A DNA stretch of 64,000 bases from Cellulosimicrobium funkei (GCF_001019615.1 NZ_JNBQ01000001.1:186001-250000), one strand, 5' to 3'; shown: positions 37,155 to 45,940, counted from the first letter of the stretch. Made by a program: numbers and translations. Notes: generated by a model from the sequence alone, not told the origin.

Positions 37155-38012
37155 TCAGTGCGCTGCCTCGGGCTGGGCCACGGCCTGCTCGGCGGCGCGG
37201 CTGACGTGCTCCCACGCGGCCCAGGTCTCGAGGCGCTGGGCCGTGACGTGCTGTGCGACGTCGTAGACCATGCTGCCCAGGAGCAGGCGCAGCGGAGGGT
37301 CGTCGCTGTCGACGAGCGTGAGCATCGCCTCGGCGGCGAGCCGCGGGTCGCTGTCCACCGACCCGTCGGCCCACTGGCGCTCGAGCTCGGCGCGCAGGGG
37401 CGCGTACGGCTCGGCGGGGGTGGTCGAGGCCATGCTCGTGTACAGGTCGGTCCAGTAGCCGCCGGGCTGCACCACGGTGACCTTCACGCCGAACGACGCG
37501 GCCTCCGCCGCGAGGGCCTCGCTCATGCCCTCGAGCGCGAACTTGCTCGCGCTGTACAGCCCCGTGCTCGGGAAGCCGCCGAGCGCGGCGATGCTCGAGA
37601 CCTGGAGCAGGTGCCCCGAGCCCTGCGCCCGCAGGTGCGGCAGCACCGCCTGGCTGACCCACAGCGCGCCGAAGAAGTTGACCTCGAGCTGGGCGCGGGC
37701 CTCGGTCTCGGTGAACTCCTCGACCATGCCCATGGACAGGGTGCCGGCGTTGTTCACGACGACGTCGAGGCGGCCGAAGCGATCGACGGCCGACGACACC
37801 GCGGCGTCGACCGCGCTCTTGTCGGTGACGTCCAGGGGCAGCGCGAGGACGCGGTCACGGTGCCGGGTGTCGAACGCGTTCGTGTTCGCCGTCCGCGCCG
37901 TGGCGACGACCTGGTCGCCACGCTCGAGCGCGGCGACGGCGAGCGCGTGCCCCAGGCCGCGGCTCGCGCCGGTGATGAACCAGGTGCGGGGAGAGGGAGA
38001 GGTGTGGCGCAA
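37155..38012 (-). CDS. SDR family oxidoreductase, TTG start
   Basis: 285 residues. The Rossmann motif is FITGASRGLGHALA (TGxxxGxG) near the N-terminus, with NNAG at about residue 88 and the catalytic SSIAALGGFPSTGLYSASK (Ser, Tyr, Lys). It is a classical SDR of the group annotated as short-chain dehydrogenase/ketoreductase. I chose the TTG at 38012 because AGGAG lies 6 bases upstream and no ATG/GTG is available in frame before TWFITGASRG. It is divergent from a TetR gene whose palindromic operator lies in the gap. Confidence 0.85.
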   Translation of the reverse strand: MRHTSPSPRTWFITGASRGLGHALAVAALERGDQVVATARTANTNAFDTRHRDRVLALPLDVTDKSAVDAAVSSAVDRFGRLDVVVNNAGTLSMGMVEEFTETEARAQLEVNFFGALWVSQAVLPHLRAQGSGHLLQVSSIAALGGFPSTGLYSASKFALEGMSEALAAEAASFGVKVTVVQPGGYWTDLYTSMASTTPAEPYAPLRAELERQWADGSVDSDPRLAAEAMLTLVDSDDPPLRLLLGSMVYDVAQHVTAQRLETWAAWEHVSRAAEQAVAQPEAAH

Positions 38013-38030
38013 GAATGCTCCTCGGGTAAG

Positions 38031-38100
38031 ACGAGACGTTGCGTCTCGTTGTGAGAGCGACCGTAGACCATGGTTCCCGGTTTGACAAGACGGAACGTCT
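38031..38100. promoter_or_regulatory. palindromic operators between SDR and tetR genes
   Basis: ACGAGACG-TTG-CGTCTCGT (38031-38049) is a perfect 8-base inverted repeat. A second, related site AGACG-GAA-CGTCT (38088-38100) lies beside TTGACA (38082-38087). TACGCT at 38115-38120 would place transcription start at the tetR ATG (38127). One site covers each divergent promoter, the usual TetR arrangement. Confidence 0.65.
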
Positions 38101-38126
38101 CGTCTCTTTGCGGCTACGCTGAAGGC

Positions 38127-38732
38127 ATGTCGCATCCCGATCCCGCACGCCGCAAGGAGAGCTCCCGCCGTGCCGTCCTCACGGCCACGCTCGAGCTTCT
38201 CCAGGAGGTGCCGTACGCACGCCTGAGCATCGAGGGGATCGCCGCGCGCGCCGGCGTCGGCAAGCAGACGATCTACCGCTGGTGGCCCTCGAAGGCCGCC
38301 GTCCTCTTCGACGCGTTCCTCCTCCTCAGCGAGTCGGGGGAGGGCGAGACGCCGCAGCTCCCCGACACCGGAGACCTCCGGGCCGACCTCACCCTCGTGC
38401 TCCGGGCGACCGTCGCCGAGCTGAACGACCCGCGCCTCGCCGAGCCGATGCGCGCGCTGGCCACCGAGGTCGCGCACGACGAGGCGCTGGCTGCGGCGTA
38501 CCACGAGCGCCTCGACGCCCCGCTCCGCGAGGCCAAGCGGGCGAGGCTGCGCAGCGCGCAGGAGGCCGGGGAGCTCGCGGACGACCTGGACCTCGACGTC
38601 GCGGCCGACATCATCTGGGGTCCCGTGCTGAACCGGTGGCTCCGGCGCAGCGGCCCCCTGACCGACGAGTACGTCGACGCGCTCGTGGACACCGCGCTCC
38701 GCGGGATGCTGCGGCGCGCCGAGGAGTCCTGA
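38127..38732 (+). CDS. TetR family transcriptional regulator
   Basis: 201 residues. The helix-turn-helix region is LLQEVPYARLSIEGIAARAGVGKQTIYRWWPSKAAVLFDAF; the rest (TetR_C, residues 75-200) is helical with DLDLDVAADIIWGPVLNRWLRRSGPLTDEYVDALVD, typical of the AcrR-like TetR_C_16/33 group. It probably represses the divergent SDR gene and itself. The uridine-kinase-like gene starts 6 bases after the stop and is likely co-transcribed. Confidence 0.9.
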   Translation: MSHPDPARRKESSRRAVLTATLELLQEVPYARLSIEGIAARAGVGKQTIYRWWPSKAAVLFDAFLLLSESGEGETPQLPDTGDLRADLTLVLRATVAELNDPRLAEPMRALATEVAHDEALAAAYHERLDAPLREAKRARLRSAQEAGELADDLDLDVAADIIWGPVLNRWLRRSGPLTDEYVDALVDTALRGMLRRAEES

Positions 38733-38737
38733 CGGCC

Positions 38738-39385
38738 GTGCGCGTCGAACCGGTGACCGAGGGCGTCCTCGTGGACCGGGTCGTGGACCTCGTCCTCGGG
38801 TTCCGGCGCCGCGACCGGGCGACGGGGCCCGACGGCGCGGTGCGGCTCCTCGTCGACGGTCACCCGTCCGCACGGCCCGAGGCGCTCGCGGACCTGCTGG
38901 TCGCGCCCCTGCGGGCTGCCGGCCGACCCGTCGCGCGGGTGCGCGTGCAGGACTTCTGGCGCCCCGCGTCGCTGCGGCTCGAGCACGGCCGGGAGGACCC
39001 GGACGCGCTGCTCGACGCGTGGATCGACGTGGCGGGCCTCAACCGCGAGGTGCTCGACGCCGTCGGCCCGGGCGGGTCCGGGCGCTACCTGCCGAGCCTG
39101 CGCGACCCCGCGACGAGCCGGTCGACGCGCGCGGGTTTCGTCGCCGCGGAGCCGGGGCTCGTCGTCGTGCTCGACGGCGCGCTGGCCCTCGGCCGCGGGC
39201 TCGCCGTCGACCTCTCCGTCCACCTGGCGCTGCGCGCGCCGACGCTCGCGCGCCGCACCGCGGCGGAGGACGCCTGGACGCTCGACGCGTACGCGCGCTA
39301 CGAGCGGGAGGTGTGCCCCGCGGACGTGGCCGACGTCGTCGCGCGGGTCGACGACGCGCGGCACCCCGCGCTCGTCGTGCGCTGA
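38738..39385 (+). CDS. uridine-kinase-like P-loop protein with degenerate Walker A
   Basis: 215 residues from a GTG 6 bases after the TetR stop (GAGGAG SD inside tetR). The fold order matches actinobacterial uridine kinase-like proteins: LLVDGHPSARPEALADLL at the P-loop position, VRVQDFWRPASLRLEHGREDPDALLDAWIDVAGLNREVL, LVVVLDGALALG, and WTLDAYARYEREVCP. The P-loop lacks the GxxGxGKS/T pattern (reads GHPSARPEA), so ATP-dependent kinase activity is doubtful. Confidence 0.65.
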   Translation: MRVEPVTEGVLVDRVVDLVLGFRRRDRATGPDGAVRLLVDGHPSARPEALADLLVAPLRAAGRPVARVRVQDFWRPASLRLEHGREDPDALLDAWIDVAGLNREVLDAVGPGGSGRYLPSLRDPATSRSTRAGFVAAEPGLVVVLDGALALGRGLAVDLSVHLALRAPTLARRTAAEDAWTLDAYARYEREVCPADVADVVARVDDARHPALVVR

Positions 39386-39434
39386 CACCCCGCGCGAGGA
39401 CCGCGCTCACGACCGTCCGCAGGGTGGCGCGCGC

Positions 39435-39917
39435 TCAGCGCGGCAGGTGCGCCTCGACGAGGTCGACGATCGCCGGGTCGTCGGGAAGGGTGCGGGGGCG
39501 GAAGCGGTGCACCTCGCCGCCGGGCACGACGACGAACTTCTCGAAGTTCCACGTGACCCGGCCGGCCTTGCCCTCGGCGTCCTCGGCCTTCTTCAGCTCC
39601 CGGTAGAGCGGGTGGGCGTGGCGCCCGTTGACGCGGACGCGGTCGACCACGGGGAACGTCACGCCGTACGTCAGCGAGCAGAACTCCTGGATCGCCTCGT
39701 TGGTGCCGAGCTCCTGGAGGAACTGGTTGCTCGGGAACCCGATGACGGTGAAGCCACGGTCGCGGTACTTCTCCTGCATCGCCTCGAGCGTCGCGTACTG
39801 CGGCGCGAGGCCGCACCGCGACGCGACGTTCACGACGAGCACGACGTCGTCCGCGTGCTCGCGCAGGGTGTGCGTCGTCCCGTCCATGGCGTCGAACGGG
39901 ATGTCGTACAGGCTCAT
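39435..39917 (-). CDS. glutathione peroxidase family (thiol peroxidase)
   Basis: 160 residues, full length. The active-site Cys35 is in VNVASRCGLAPQY; the other catalytic positions are FPSNQFLQELG (Asn/Gln; the usual Gln of FxxNQFxxQEPG is kept) and VTWNFEKFVV (Trp, Asn). Bacterial Cys-type GPx proteins usually use thioredoxin or mycoredoxin rather than glutathione. It reduces peroxides in the cytosol. The ATG has a GGAGAG SD at 8 bases. Confidence 0.92.
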   Translation of the reverse strand: MSLYDIPFDAMDGTTHTLREHADDVVLVVNVASRCGLAPQYATLEAMQEKYRDRGFTVIGFPSNQFLQELGTNEAIQEFCSLTYGVTFPVVDRVRVNGRHAHPLYRELKKAEDAEGKAGRVTWNFEKFVVVPGGEVHRFRPRTLPDDPAIVDLVEAHLPR

Positions 39918-40052
39918 GCGGGACTCTCCTGACGGTCGGACGGGGATGGTTCGCCTCCCATCCTGCACCCGACGACGCCCGAGATGTGAAGATCTCGGGT
40001 CGAGGCCGCGCCCGCGGTCGCCGGCCACCACCCGGCCCGTCAGACTCGCGAC

Positions 40053-40619
40053 ATGGCCACGCCCGACCTCGACGACACTCGCACCGACGGCACGTCGCGC
40101 CTCGGGAGCGCCGTCGTCGGCGTGGTCGTGGGGCTCGTGATCTTCGCGTGCGTGGGCGTCGTGGGGTACTTCCTGTTCGTCGGGGTCGCCATGGAGCGGT
40201 GGGCCGAGTCGTACGACGCGTCCGAGCCCGAGGTCACCGCGACGGCCGAGGACACGACCGCCGTCGGGCAGGAGACCGGGCTCGACGCGTCCAACGAGGC
40301 GTACCGGCAGCGGACGGGCACGCCCGAGACCGACGCCGAGGCGGCGCTCGCGGTGCCCGCCGTCCAGGCCGCGCTCGACCCGGTCGCCGACGGGTCGGCC
40401 GTCGACGGCGACGAGGTCTCGGCCGCGCTCGTCGCGGCGGGGTTCGAGAACGTGCAGGTCGTGGACAGGAACGCCTTCGGCGACGTCGTCCCGGTCGTCG
40501 GTGTGGGGGTCGCGGTCCCCGGCGGCTGCGTGTACGGGGCGGTCGCGCCCGACGCCGTGACGCTCGACGCGGGCGGCCCGATCGCCGACGGCGGGTGCCT
40601 GGAGATGCCGTCGCACTGA
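40053..40619 (+). CDS. single-pass membrane protein with conserved C-terminal domain (DUF6993-like)
   Basis: 188 residues. A short cytosolic N-terminus precedes one transmembrane helix (about 18-48, SAVVGVVVGLVIFACVGVVGYFLF). After an acidic linker comes an outer alpha/beta domain of about 85 residues (VSAALVAAGFENVQVVDRNAFGDVVPVVGVGVAVPGGCVYG) with two Cys in GGCVYG and GGCLEM. This resembles small actinobacterial lipoprotein/membrane domains of unknown role (DUF6993-like, by recall only). Monocistronic. Confidence 0.65.
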   Translation: MATPDLDDTRTDGTSRLGSAVVGVVVGLVIFACVGVVGYFLFVGVAMERWAESYDASEPEVTATAEDTTAVGQETGLDASNEAYRQRTGTPETDAEAALAVPAVQAALDPVADGSAVDGDEVSAALVAAGFENVQVVDRNAFGDVVPVVGVGVAVPGGCVYGAVAPDAVTLDAGGPIADGGCLEMPSH

Positions 40620-40759
40620 CCTCGTCGCGGGGCCGCCGTGAGATCGACCCGTGCGTCCGAGATCGACCTTCGGTGGGTCGATCTCGCGACCTGCGGGTCG
40701 ACCTGGGTACGGTCAGCGGGGCGGGCGACGGCGCCCGCGCAGGTGACGGAGGGTGAGAC

Positions 40760-41545
40760 ATGCGGATCGAGGGCACGGTCGCCCTGGTGACGGGAGGGGC
40801 CTCGGGCCTCGGGCGCGCGACGGCGGAGGGTCTGGTCGCGGCGGGGGCGCGGGTGGTCCTCGCGGACCTCGCGTCGTCCGACGGCGTCGCGGTCGCCGAC
40901 GCGCTCGGTGACGCGGCGCGGTTCGTCCCCACGGACGTGACGAGCGAGGACGACGTCGCGCGGGCGCTCGACGCCGCGGACGCCCTCGGCGGGGCGCGCG
41001 TCGTCGTGAGCTGCGCCGGGATCGTGCTCGCGCAGCGCGTGCTCGGCAGGTCCGGGGTGCACGCGCTCGACGCGTTCCGGCGGGTCGTGGACGTCAACCT
41101 CGTGGGGACGTTCAACGTCGTCCGGCTCGCGGCCGAGCGCATGCTCGCGCTCGACCCGCTGGGGCCCGACGGTGAGGGCTCGGCAGGGGAGGAGCGTGGC
41201 GTCGTCGTGCAGACCGCGTCGGTCGCGGCGTTCGACGGCCAGGTCGGCCAGGCCGCCTACGCGGCCTCCAAGGCGGGCGTCGCGGGCCTCACGCTGCCGC
41301 TCGCGCGCGACCTCGCGCAGCACCGGATCCGGGTCATGACGATCGCGCCGGGCATCTTCCGCACCCCGATGATGGCGTCGCTGCCCGAGGCGGCGCAGGA
41401 GTCGCTCGGCGCGCAGGTGCCGCACCCGAGCCGGCTCGGCCGCCCGGAGGAGTACGCGCACCTGGTGCGCGCGATCGTCGAGAACCCGATGCTCAACGGC
41501 GAGGTGATCCGCCTCGACGGCGCGATCCGCATGGCGCCGCGCTGA
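40760..41545 (+). CDS. SDR family dehydrogenase, 3-hydroxyacyl-CoA dehydrogenase-like
   Basis: 261 residues. [31 protein letters not shown] is the NAD-binding motif. [58 protein letters not shown] holds the catalytic Ser/Tyr/Lys and the PG motif. The Asp in LADL favours NAD. The AFDGQxGQAAYxASK signature is that of type-2 3-hydroxyacyl-CoA dehydrogenases (HSD10-like), suggesting a beta-oxidation step for a branched or short acyl-CoA. No other beta-oxidation gene is close. Confidence 0.87.
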   Translation: MRIEGTVALVTGGASGLGRATAEGLVAAGARVVLADLASSDGVAVADALGDAARFVPTDVTSEDDVARALDAADALGGARVVVSCAGIVLAQRVLGRSGVHALDAFRRVVDVNLVGTFNVVRLAAERMLALDPLGPDGEGSAGEERGVVVQTASVAAFDGQVGQAAYAASKAGVAGLTLPLARDLAQHRIRVMTIAPGIFRTPMMASLPEAAQESLGAQVPHPSRLGRPEEYAHLVRAIVENPMLNGEVIRLDGAIRMAPR

Positions 41546-41620
41546 GCGCACGGACCACGGGCGCGCCGCGGCGCGGACCGCAGGACCGCGGGCGACCGCC
41601 CGCACGAGAGGAGGAGGACG

Positions 41621-42316
41621 ATGCCGCCGTACACGACGGCGACCGACTTCCGCGCCGACCTGCTCGCGCGCGCGACCGCGGCCCAGCGCCGCGCGTACGC
41701 CCGCTACTTCCCCGGCGACGACACGCTCGCCGGGGTCAGGATGGGCGACGTGTTCACGCTCGCGAAGAGCGCGCTGGACCTGCCGGTGGACCAGATCGAG
41801 CTGCTGCTCGAGGACCGGGTCCACGAGGTCCGCGCGGGCGGCTGCTCGATCATGGGCAAGTCGGCGACGGCCCGGCGCGTAGCCGTCGAGCGGCACGCGG
41901 AGCTGGTCGAGCTCTTCCTGCGTCGTCACGACCGGATCGACACGTGGGACCTGGTGGACCTCACCGCGTACCAGGTGCTCGGTTCATGGCTCCTCGACCG
42001 GCCGCGCGACGTCCTCGACAGCCTCGCCCAGGCGCCCGACTGGCCGCGTCGGCGCACCGCGATCGTCGCGACGGCCGCCTTCCTGCGCCGCGGCCAGGTC
42101 GACGACACGTTCCGGCTCTCCGGGGTCCTCGTCGACGACCCCGAGCCGTACGTGCAGAAGGGCGTCGGCTGGATGCTGCGCCACGCGGGTGACGTCGAGC
42201 CCGAGCGGCTGCGCGCGTTCCTCGAGGACCATGCCGCGACCATGCCGCGCGACGTGCTGCGCGCCGCGGTGGAGAAGCTGCCGCCCGCGGAGCGCAAGGA
42301 GTGGCTCGCGCGCTGA
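41621..42316 (+). CDS. DNA alkylation repair protein (AlkD-like HEAT repeat)
   Basis: 231 residues. VRMGDVFTLAKSALDLPVDQIELLLEDRVHEVRAGGCSIM and later DTWDLVDLTAYQVLGSWLLDRP and WPRRRTAIVATAAFLRRGQVDDTFRL and VQKGVGWMLRHAGDVEPERL are the HEAT-like helices of the AlkD family. The Trp/Asp-rich WDLVD and VQKGVGWMLR motifs line the DNA groove. AlkD glycosylases remove N3/N7-alkylated purines without base flipping. AGGAGGAGG precedes the ATG. A family-typical Met (MGKSATARRVA) replaces the more usual Ala-rich stretch, with no effect I can predict. Confidence 0.9.
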   Translation: MPPYTTATDFRADLLARATAAQRRAYARYFPGDDTLAGVRMGDVFTLAKSALDLPVDQIELLLEDRVHEVRAGGCSIMGKSATARRVAVERHAELVELFLRRHDRIDTWDLVDLTAYQVLGSWLLDRPRDVLDSLAQAPDWPRRRTAIVATAAFLRRGQVDDTFRLSGVLVDDPEPYVQKGVGWMLRHAGDVEPERLRAFLEDHAATMPRDVLRAAVEKLPPAERKEWLAR

Positions 42317-42668
42317 CCGGACGCCGACGAGCGCGGTGCGGCGCCATGACGGAGGACCTTCACCTTTTGATTGACACCCGACAGAAGTCTCGTAGGATGA
42401 CGACCGGGTGGTAGGTGAATGGCCGCCTGGCACGGTTGGACGCGCTCCTCCGGCACGCCGACGTGCGGAGGACTCGCTCGAGGACGAGACGAGGAGGACC
42501 ACACGCAGGGTGCTGTTCGGCCCTGACCAGGACGGACGACCAAGCGGACCGCCCGAGGACCTGTCGTCGGTGACGACGAGCGCCGCGTGCCGCTGACTCG
42601 CTGCCGACCTGTACCACCGCGGTGCGGCTCGCCCGAGCCGCACCGTCACATCCCTCGAAGGAGAGACG
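42317..42668 (+). promoter_or_regulatory. promoter and long leader of the epimerase-like gene
   Basis: TTGACA (42371-42376) and TAGGAT (42393-42398), 16 bases apart, form a near-consensus promoter. Transcription from about 42405 would give a ~265-base leader. Only a weak frame (42408-42596) is open in it, with Arg/Pro-rich content and no SD, so I read it as non-coding. The leader has a small stem at 42450-42475 and a perfect hairpin at 42621-42644. Confidence 0.6.
42621..42644 (+). other. perfect hairpin just upstream of the ribosome-binding site
   Basis: GGTGCGGCTC pairs perfectly with GAGCCGCACC around a GCCC loop (a further G-C closing pair is possible). It ends 25 bases before the ATG and 13 bases before the AAGGAG SD. 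It could be an attenuator, an mRNA-stabilising 5' structure or a regulator-binding element. Confidence 0.75.
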
Positions 42669-43655
42669 ATGAGCAAGTCTCAGATGACGCGCCGCAGCCT
42701 GATCAAGGCGCTCGCGACGTCGACCGTGGCCGTCGGCCTCGGTGCCGCCGTCGCCCCGGTGGCCAACGCCGCCCCCGCTCCGACCGCGGCCGGGCCGCTC
42801 GCGGCCGCGGGCAACGGTCGCCTGGTCCCCCCGGGCAAGATCGGCATCCAGCTCTACTCGATCCGTGACAAGGTCTCGAGCCTCGGGTTCCGCGCGGTGT
42901 TCGAGCAGCTCGCGGACATCGGCTACTCCGAGATCGAGTTCGCCGGCTACACCCAGGGCCAGGTCGGCGCGATCACCCCGGAGGAGATCCGCCAGCTCCT
43001 CGACGACAACGGGCTGCGCGCCGTCGGCTCCCACGTCAGCCTCAACGCGCTGCGCAACGACCTCCCGCGCCAGCTCGAGATCGCCAACATCCTCGGCATG
43101 CCGCACGTCGGCACCGCGAACGCCCCGACGAACGTCAACACGGTCGACGGGTACCGCGCCGCCGCGGACGAGTTCAACGCCTGGGGCGCCCAGGCGAGCG
43201 CGGCAGGGCTCAAGCTCTACCAGCACAACCACGCGGGCGAGTTCGCGTTCGCGACGGACCAGCCGGAGGTGCGTCTGTACGACGTCTTCTTCGACAACAC
43301 CGACCCCCGCCACGTGTTCCTCGAGATGGACGTCTACTGGGCCTTCGTGGGTCAGTACCGCTTCCCCGGCTTCGAGCCCATCGACTACGTGCGCAACAAC
43401 CCGCACCGCTACCCGCTCCTGCACCTCAAGGACGGCGCACGCAACGAGGCGAACCCGAACGGGTTCGACATCATCGAGTTCGACGCGGGCGACCTGCCCT
43501 ACCGCGAGTTCCTCCGTGCGACGAAGGCACGCGGCACGCGCTGGGGCATCTGGGAGCAGGACAACGCCCCCACGACCGCCGTCCCGCCGAACCCGGTCGA
43601 CTCGTTCGGCAACGCCCGGCGCAGCTACACGTCGATCCTCGGCCTGCGCGGCTGA
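42669..43655 (+). CDS. Tat-exported sugar phosphate isomerase/epimerase-like TIM barrel
   Basis: 328 residues. The N-terminus has a twin-arginine signal (MTRRSLIKALATSTVAVGLG, cut near NAAP). The rest is an AP-endonuclease-2/xylose-isomerase-like barrel: GIQLYSIRDKVSSLGFRAVFEQLADIGYSEIEFAGY, HVSLNALRNDLPRQLEIANILGMPHVG, LEMDVYWAFVGQYRFPG and PLLHLKDGARNE. Glu, Asp and His metal-ligand positions of the family are visible. Exported relatives act on 3-keto-sugars; the DUF1080 protein at 47147 is a plausible partner. Strong AAGGAGAG SD and own terminator. Confidence 0.87.
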   Translation: MSKSQMTRRSLIKALATSTVAVGLGAAVAPVANAAPAPTAAGPLAAAGNGRLVPPGKIGIQLYSIRDKVSSLGFRAVFEQLADIGYSEIEFAGYTQGQVGAITPEEIRQLLDDNGLRAVGSHVSLNALRNDLPRQLEIANILGMPHVGTANAPTNVNTVDGYRAAADEFNAWGAQASAAGLKLYQHNHAGEFAFATDQPEVRLYDVFFDNTDPRHVFLEMDVYWAFVGQYRFPGFEPIDYVRNNPHRYPLLHLKDGARNEANPNGFDIIEFDAGDLPYREFLRATKARGTRWGIWEQDNAPTTAVPPNPVDSFGNARRSYTSILGLRG

Positions 43656-43668
43656 GTCACCCGGCACC

Positions 43669-43704
43669 GAGAGCCCCGTCCGCGCACCCGCGGGCGGGGC
43701 TCTC
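43669..43704. terminator. intrinsic terminator-like hairpin
   Basis: Stem 43669-43683 with 43690-43704 (15 bases, 14 paired) and a 6-base loop. It lies between the convergent epimerase-like and HSL-type hydrolase genes and may serve both. Confidence 0.8.
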
Positions 43705-43716
43705 GCGCGTGCGCGG

Positions 43717-44532
43717 TCAGACGTCGCGCACGAACGCCCGGAGGTCGGCGAGCACCGCGGGCCCGTCGTCGCCGCCGAGGAACCCGTGGCTCGCTCCGGG
43801 CACCTCGACGAGCTCGCACCGGACGCCGTCGCGCGCGCACGACGCCGCGAGCGTCCGGGCCTCGGGGAGCAGGGTGTCCTGGTCACCGACCGCGAGGAAC
43901 GTCGGCGGGAGCGCCGACGCGTCGACGTCGAACCGCGGCGCGTCCGCGAGGTGCCCCACCCGCGCCCACGCGCGGAACGACGCGGCGGACAGCGCGGCGT
44001 CGGGCCCACCCGGCCGATCCCGGTCGAACGACCCGAGCGTGAGGTCGAGGTTGGGGTTCGTCAGCGCCAGCCACGCCGGCGCGAGCGGCGTCCCGTGCGC
44101 CCGGCGGGCGGCCGCGACGGCGACCGTCCCGCCCGCGGAGTCGCCGAACAGGGCCACCCGCTCGACCCCTTCCGCGGCGAGGAGCGCGAGCGCGACGAGC
44201 GCGTCGCCTGCCGCCTCGGCGAGCGTGCCCTCGGGCGCGAGCCGGTAGTCGACGGAGACGACGACGGACGCGAGCGCGGTCGCGATGCGCCGGCACGAGG
44301 CGTCCTGGAGCTCCAGGTCCCCGAACAGCCCGTACCCGCCGTGCAGGAACATGACCGCGGCGCCGGCGTCGTGCGCCTCCGGCACGTACCGGCGCATCGC
44401 GACGCCGTCCCGGGCCTCGTCCCGGACCGTCCCCGCGAACGGCTGCCGCGGCCGGGCCAGGGCGCGCTCGCGCGCCTCACGCCGCAGCGTCGCGGCCTTC
44501 TCGGCGAGCTCCACGGGTCGATTCTCGGTCAT
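43717..44532 (-). CDS. alpha/beta hydrolase, hormone-sensitive-lipase family
   Basis: 271 residues. The HSL-family oxyanion motif HGG occurs in MFLHGGYGLFGD (residues 61-72), and the nucleophile motif is FGDSAGGTVAVAAA with Ser132. The acid is in LAVGDQDTLLPEA and the His in PGASHGFLGG. These are short-chain ester or lactone hydrolases. The ATG at 44532 gives a compact protein; the frame upstream of it is a shadow of the next gene. Confidence 0.88.
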   Translation of the reverse strand: MTENRPVELAEKAATLRREARERALARPRQPFAGTVRDEARDGVAMRRYVPEAHDAGAAVMFLHGGYGLFGDLELQDASCRRIATALASVVVSVDYRLAPEGTLAEAAGDALVALALLAAEGVERVALFGDSAGGTVAVAAARRAHGTPLAPAWLALTNPNLDLTLGSFDRDRPGGPDAALSAASFRAWARVGHLADAPRFDVDASALPPTFLAVGDQDTLLPEARTLAASCARDGVRCELVEVPGASHGFLGGDDGPAVLADLRAFVRDV

Positions 44533-44570
44533 GCGACCAGGCACCGCGGCCGAGGTGGACGGTCGTGGTC

Positions 44571-45911
44571 CTACCTCGCGGGCTCGGCGTCCTCCGCGAG
44601 GGTCGTCGTGACGGGGTGGGGCGCCGGTCGGGGGAGCGGGCGCACCTGCCCGGCCACGGCGAGCGACAGGACGGTCGCGGCGCAGATGACCAGGAGCATG
44701 TGGCGGGCCCCGACCTGGTCGACGAGCAGGCCGAGCAGCGGCGGCGCGGTGAGCATCGCGACGGTCGAGAACGACGTCGCGACGGCGACGCGCGGCGCGG
44801 CGTGGGCGGGGTCGTCGGACGCCGCGGCGATGGCGACGGGGTTGGCGAGCGCCGCTCCGCAGCCCCACAGGACGATCCCGACCCACGCGAGCGGCAGGCT
44901 CGGCGCGAGGCCGAAGACGAGCAGGCCGACGAGCGCCGAGACGCCCGACGCGCGCAGCACCGACACGCGCCCGAACCGGTCGATGAGGCCCGTCCCGGCG
45001 AACCGGAACACCGTCATCGCGCCGACGAACGTGCCGTACGCGACGGCGCCGAGCGCCTCGCGCACCTCGAACCCGTCGACGACCGCGATGGAGAGCCAGT
45101 TGCCCGCCGACCCCTCGGACAGCGACGACGCGAGCAGCACGAGCCCGATCAGCAGCGTGCGCGGCTCGCGCCACGCGGCGAGCGCGGCGCGGACCCCGGC
45201 CCCGCGGCGCGGCGAGGTCGCGGCTGCGGGCGCGGCGCCGTCGTCGTCCGGGTCGGTGGCGCCCGACGGCGCAGGCGCGCCGGGAGCGACCCGGTCGGGC
45301 GCGAGCGCGGTCGCGGGGGCGATGAGCGCGGCGCGGGCCACCGTGACGGCGAGCGTCACGACGAGGATCTGCGCCGTGATGCCGACGTGCGCCCACGAGA
45401 ACGCGGCCGCGACGAGCGCGCCGCACGCGGCGCCGATCGAGAACGCGGCGTGGAAGTGGGGCAGGATCGCCCGCCCCACGTGCTGCTCGACGGACGCCGC
45501 GCAGATGTTGATCGGCACGTTGGTCAGGGCGCCGCACACGCCGTTGAGGAACGCCCCGGCCGCGAAGAGGACGACCCCGCCCGTCCCGGTCCCGAGCGCG
45601 ACGAGCCCGAACCCGACGACGTTCCCCACCGTCGCGACGACGAGCGTCGTGCGGCTGCCGAACCGTGCCACGACCGCGCCCGCGGACACCACGGACACGA
45701 GCGACCCCAGGCCGCCGACGACGAGCAGCAGGCCGAGCTGGCTGGCGCTGATCCCGAGCGCCTCCCGCACCGAGGGCAGTCGGCTCATCCAGGACGCGCC
45801 GATGACCCCGAACAGCCCGAACTGCACCATGAGTGCCCAGCGGGCGCGCGCGACGACCGCGCGGTCCGTCAGGGCGCGGTCGGACCCGGAAACAGGTGGG
45901 GTTCTTGACAC
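44571..45911 (-). CDS. MFS transporter
   Basis: 446 residues, 12 helices in two halves separated by an Ala/Pro/Asp-rich loop (about 215-245). MVQFGLFGVIGASWMSRLPSVREALGISASQLGLLLVVGGLGSLVSV and IPHFHAAFSIGAACGALVAAAFSWA-like segments fit the actinobacterial fucose/DHA-type MFS group annotated as MFS transporter without known substrate. Starts just beyond the palindromic repeat at 45941. Confidence 0.85.
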   Translation of the reverse strand: MSRTPPVSGSDRALTDRAVVARARWALMVQFGLFGVIGASWMSRLPSVREALGISASQLGLLLVVGGLGSLVSVVSAGAVVARFGSRTTLVVATVGNVVGFGLVALGTGTGGVVLFAAGAFLNGVCGALTNVPINICAASVEQHVGRAILPHFHAAFSIGAACGALVAAAFSWAHVGITAQILVVTLAVTVARAALIAPATALAPDRVAPGAPAPSGATDPDDDGAAPAAATSPRRGAGVRAALAAWREPRTLLIGLVLLASSLSEGSAGNWLSIAVVDGFEVREALGAVAYGTFVGAMTVFRFAGTGLIDRFGRVSVLRASGVSALVGLLVFGLAPSLPLAWVGIVLWGCGAALANPVAIAAASDDPAHAAPRVAVATSFSTVAMLTAPPLLGLLVDQVGARHMLLVICAATVLSLAVAGQVRPLPRPAPHPVTTTLAEDAEPAR

Positions 45912-45940
45912 TTGCCCCAGTCTACGGAGCCCGGGGCCCG

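Noticed and set aside
42408-42596. 62-codon frame in the leader of the epimerase-like gene
   Set aside because: No SD, Arg/Pro/Thr-rich composition and no conserved-looking segment.
44565-45908. 447-codon plus-strand frame
   Set aside because: Antisense shadow of the MFS gene; Arg/Asp/Glu repeats only.
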